Shown here: positions 63,505 through 64,000 of the stretch, one piece after another
Layout: every line of letters begins with the position of its first letter
How positions within the stretch are numbered: position 1 is the first letter of the stretch
NCBI RefSeq assembly: GCF_900102785.1
Contig: NZ_FNGC01000007.1
Location: forward strand, 186,123-250,122
Length of the DNA stretch: 64,000 nucleotides
Reading direction: 5' to 3'
Source: Arthrobacter sp. ok362
GTDB taxonomy: Bacteria > Actinomycetota > Actinomycetes > Actinomycetales > Micrococcaceae
The notes under the pieces: model-generated
What the model saw: only the letters and a program-made list of their open reading frames with translations
Databases searched by the model: none
What the model was told of the DNA's origin: nothing
Made by a program: the position numbers and the translations under genes

Positions 63505-64000
63505 TCAGACGCCGGCGTGCGTCGCGAGCAGTGAGCTGGCTTCCTGGCGGGTGCTGCCCGAGCTTTCGATGTGGGCGAGCTCGGCGGGGATTTCCCAGCC
63601 CTTCTTGCGCATCGCGGTGGCCCAGAGCCGGCCGGCGCGGTAGGAGGAACGCACCAGGGGTCCGGACATGACGCCGAGGAAGCCGATCTCGTCCGCCTCG
63701 TGCTGCAGGTCCACGAATTCCTGCGGCTTGACCCAGCGGTCCACCGGCAGGTGGCGTTCGGACGGGCGCAGGTACTGGGTGATGGTGATCAGGTCGCAGC
63801 CGGCCTCGTGCAGGTCCCGCAGGGCCTCGGAGATTTCCTCGCGGGTCTCGCCCATGCCCAGGATCAGGTTGGACTTGGTCACCATGCCGAGCTTGCGGCC
63901 CTGGGTGATGACGTCCAGGGAGCGCTCGTAGCGGAACGCCGGGCGGATCCGCTTGAAGATCCGGGGCACGGTTTCGACGTTGTGGGCGAAGACCTCGGGC
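63505..64000 (-). CDS. lipA: Lipoyl synthase, C-terminal part (start beyond window edge)
   Basis: At least 165 residues of Lip[101 protein letters not shown]. This is the C-terminal half of the radical-SAM barrel and the conserved final Ser/Arg segment. The catalytic CxxxCxxC cluster motif lies to the right of 64000. It inserts sulfur into octanoyl groups to make lipoate for the glycine cleavage system and 2-oxo acid dehydrogenases. The downstream methylenetetrahydrofolate-reductase-like and permease genes run in the same direction. Confidence 0.93.
   Translation of the reverse strand, partial: PEVFAHNVETVPRIFKRIRPAFRYERSLDVITQGRKLGMVTKSNLILGMGETREEISEALRDLHEAGCDLITITQYLRPSERHLPVDRWVKPQEFVDLQHEADEIGFLGVMSGPLVRSSYRAGRLWATAMRKKGWEIPAELAHIESSGSTRQEASSLLATHAGV

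Overview
The window is GC-rich, densely coded actinobacterial chromosome. The gene content and protein sequences (PaaX/PucR/BTAD regulators, DUF3616, DUF1876, stand-alone LigD polymerase domain, DUF3311 plus solute symporter) fit the Micrococcaceae, most likely the Arthrobacter/Pseudarthrobacter/Paenarthrobacter group. The genus is an inference from sequence style, not from a search. I see no rRNA, tRNA, CRISPR array, intact insertion sequence or phage gene.

Layout. 1-5.7 kb: a PucR-type regulator (cut by the window edge) faces a five-gene cluster, pxpA, biotin carrier, biotin carboxylase, pxpB and pxpC, for 5-oxoproline use. 5.9-13.6 kb: mixed genes, including a PLP enzyme of the D-threonine aldolase fold with a decayed second copy nearby, an alpha/beta hydrolase, a dual-specificity phosphatase, an aquaporin, a potassium channel and PhoD. 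13.6-23 kb: an MFS transporter and two unknown genes, two of the three sharing a duplicated 42-bp upstream block; DUF3616; aconitase; a lower-GC patch with a BTAD regulator; a membrane Rieske protein. 23-34.4 kb: transketolase, a HAD phosphatase, an MbcA/ParS-like protein, an SDR epimerase behind a remnant alcohol-dehydrogenase start, a solute symporter with its DUF3311 partner, a DUF2182/DUF1326 pair, RNase Z and a HhH-GPD protein. 34.5-37.2 kb: acetate uptake and activation (satP-acs) behind a well-formed promoter.

37.4-52.1 kb is the most notable region, a catabolic island of two arms. The minus-strand operon (45269 down to 37374) encodes a fumarylacetoacetate-hydrolase-family enzyme, a small cupin, a TesB thioesterase, a benzoate/2-aminobenzoate-type CoA ligase, a fused salicylyl-CoA/anthraniloyl-CoA monooxygenase-OYE reductase, a hotdog thioesterase and a PaaX regulator. 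Divergent from it are RidA and then a plus-strand operon of flavin reductase, RutA-like flavin monooxygenase, AraC regulator, isatin-hydrolase/kynurenine-formamidase-type cyclase and a TPP-dependent enzyme. I infer that the plus arm opens an indole- or isatin-like ring to anthranilate. The minus arm would then activate anthranilate as its CoA thioester, hydroxylate it and cleave the ring. RidA would deaminate an enamine product and the FAH enzyme would release central metabolites. Substrate and step order are inferences.

52.2-64 kb: PEP synthase with its regulatory kinase/phosphatase, a stand-alone LigD polymerase domain, a DUF1876 protein, a P450 operon in which the ferredoxin is fused to the FAD reductase (preceded by a perfect 18-bp inverted repeat), and a lipA, methylenetetrahydrofolate-reductase-like, amino-acid permease series running off the right edge.
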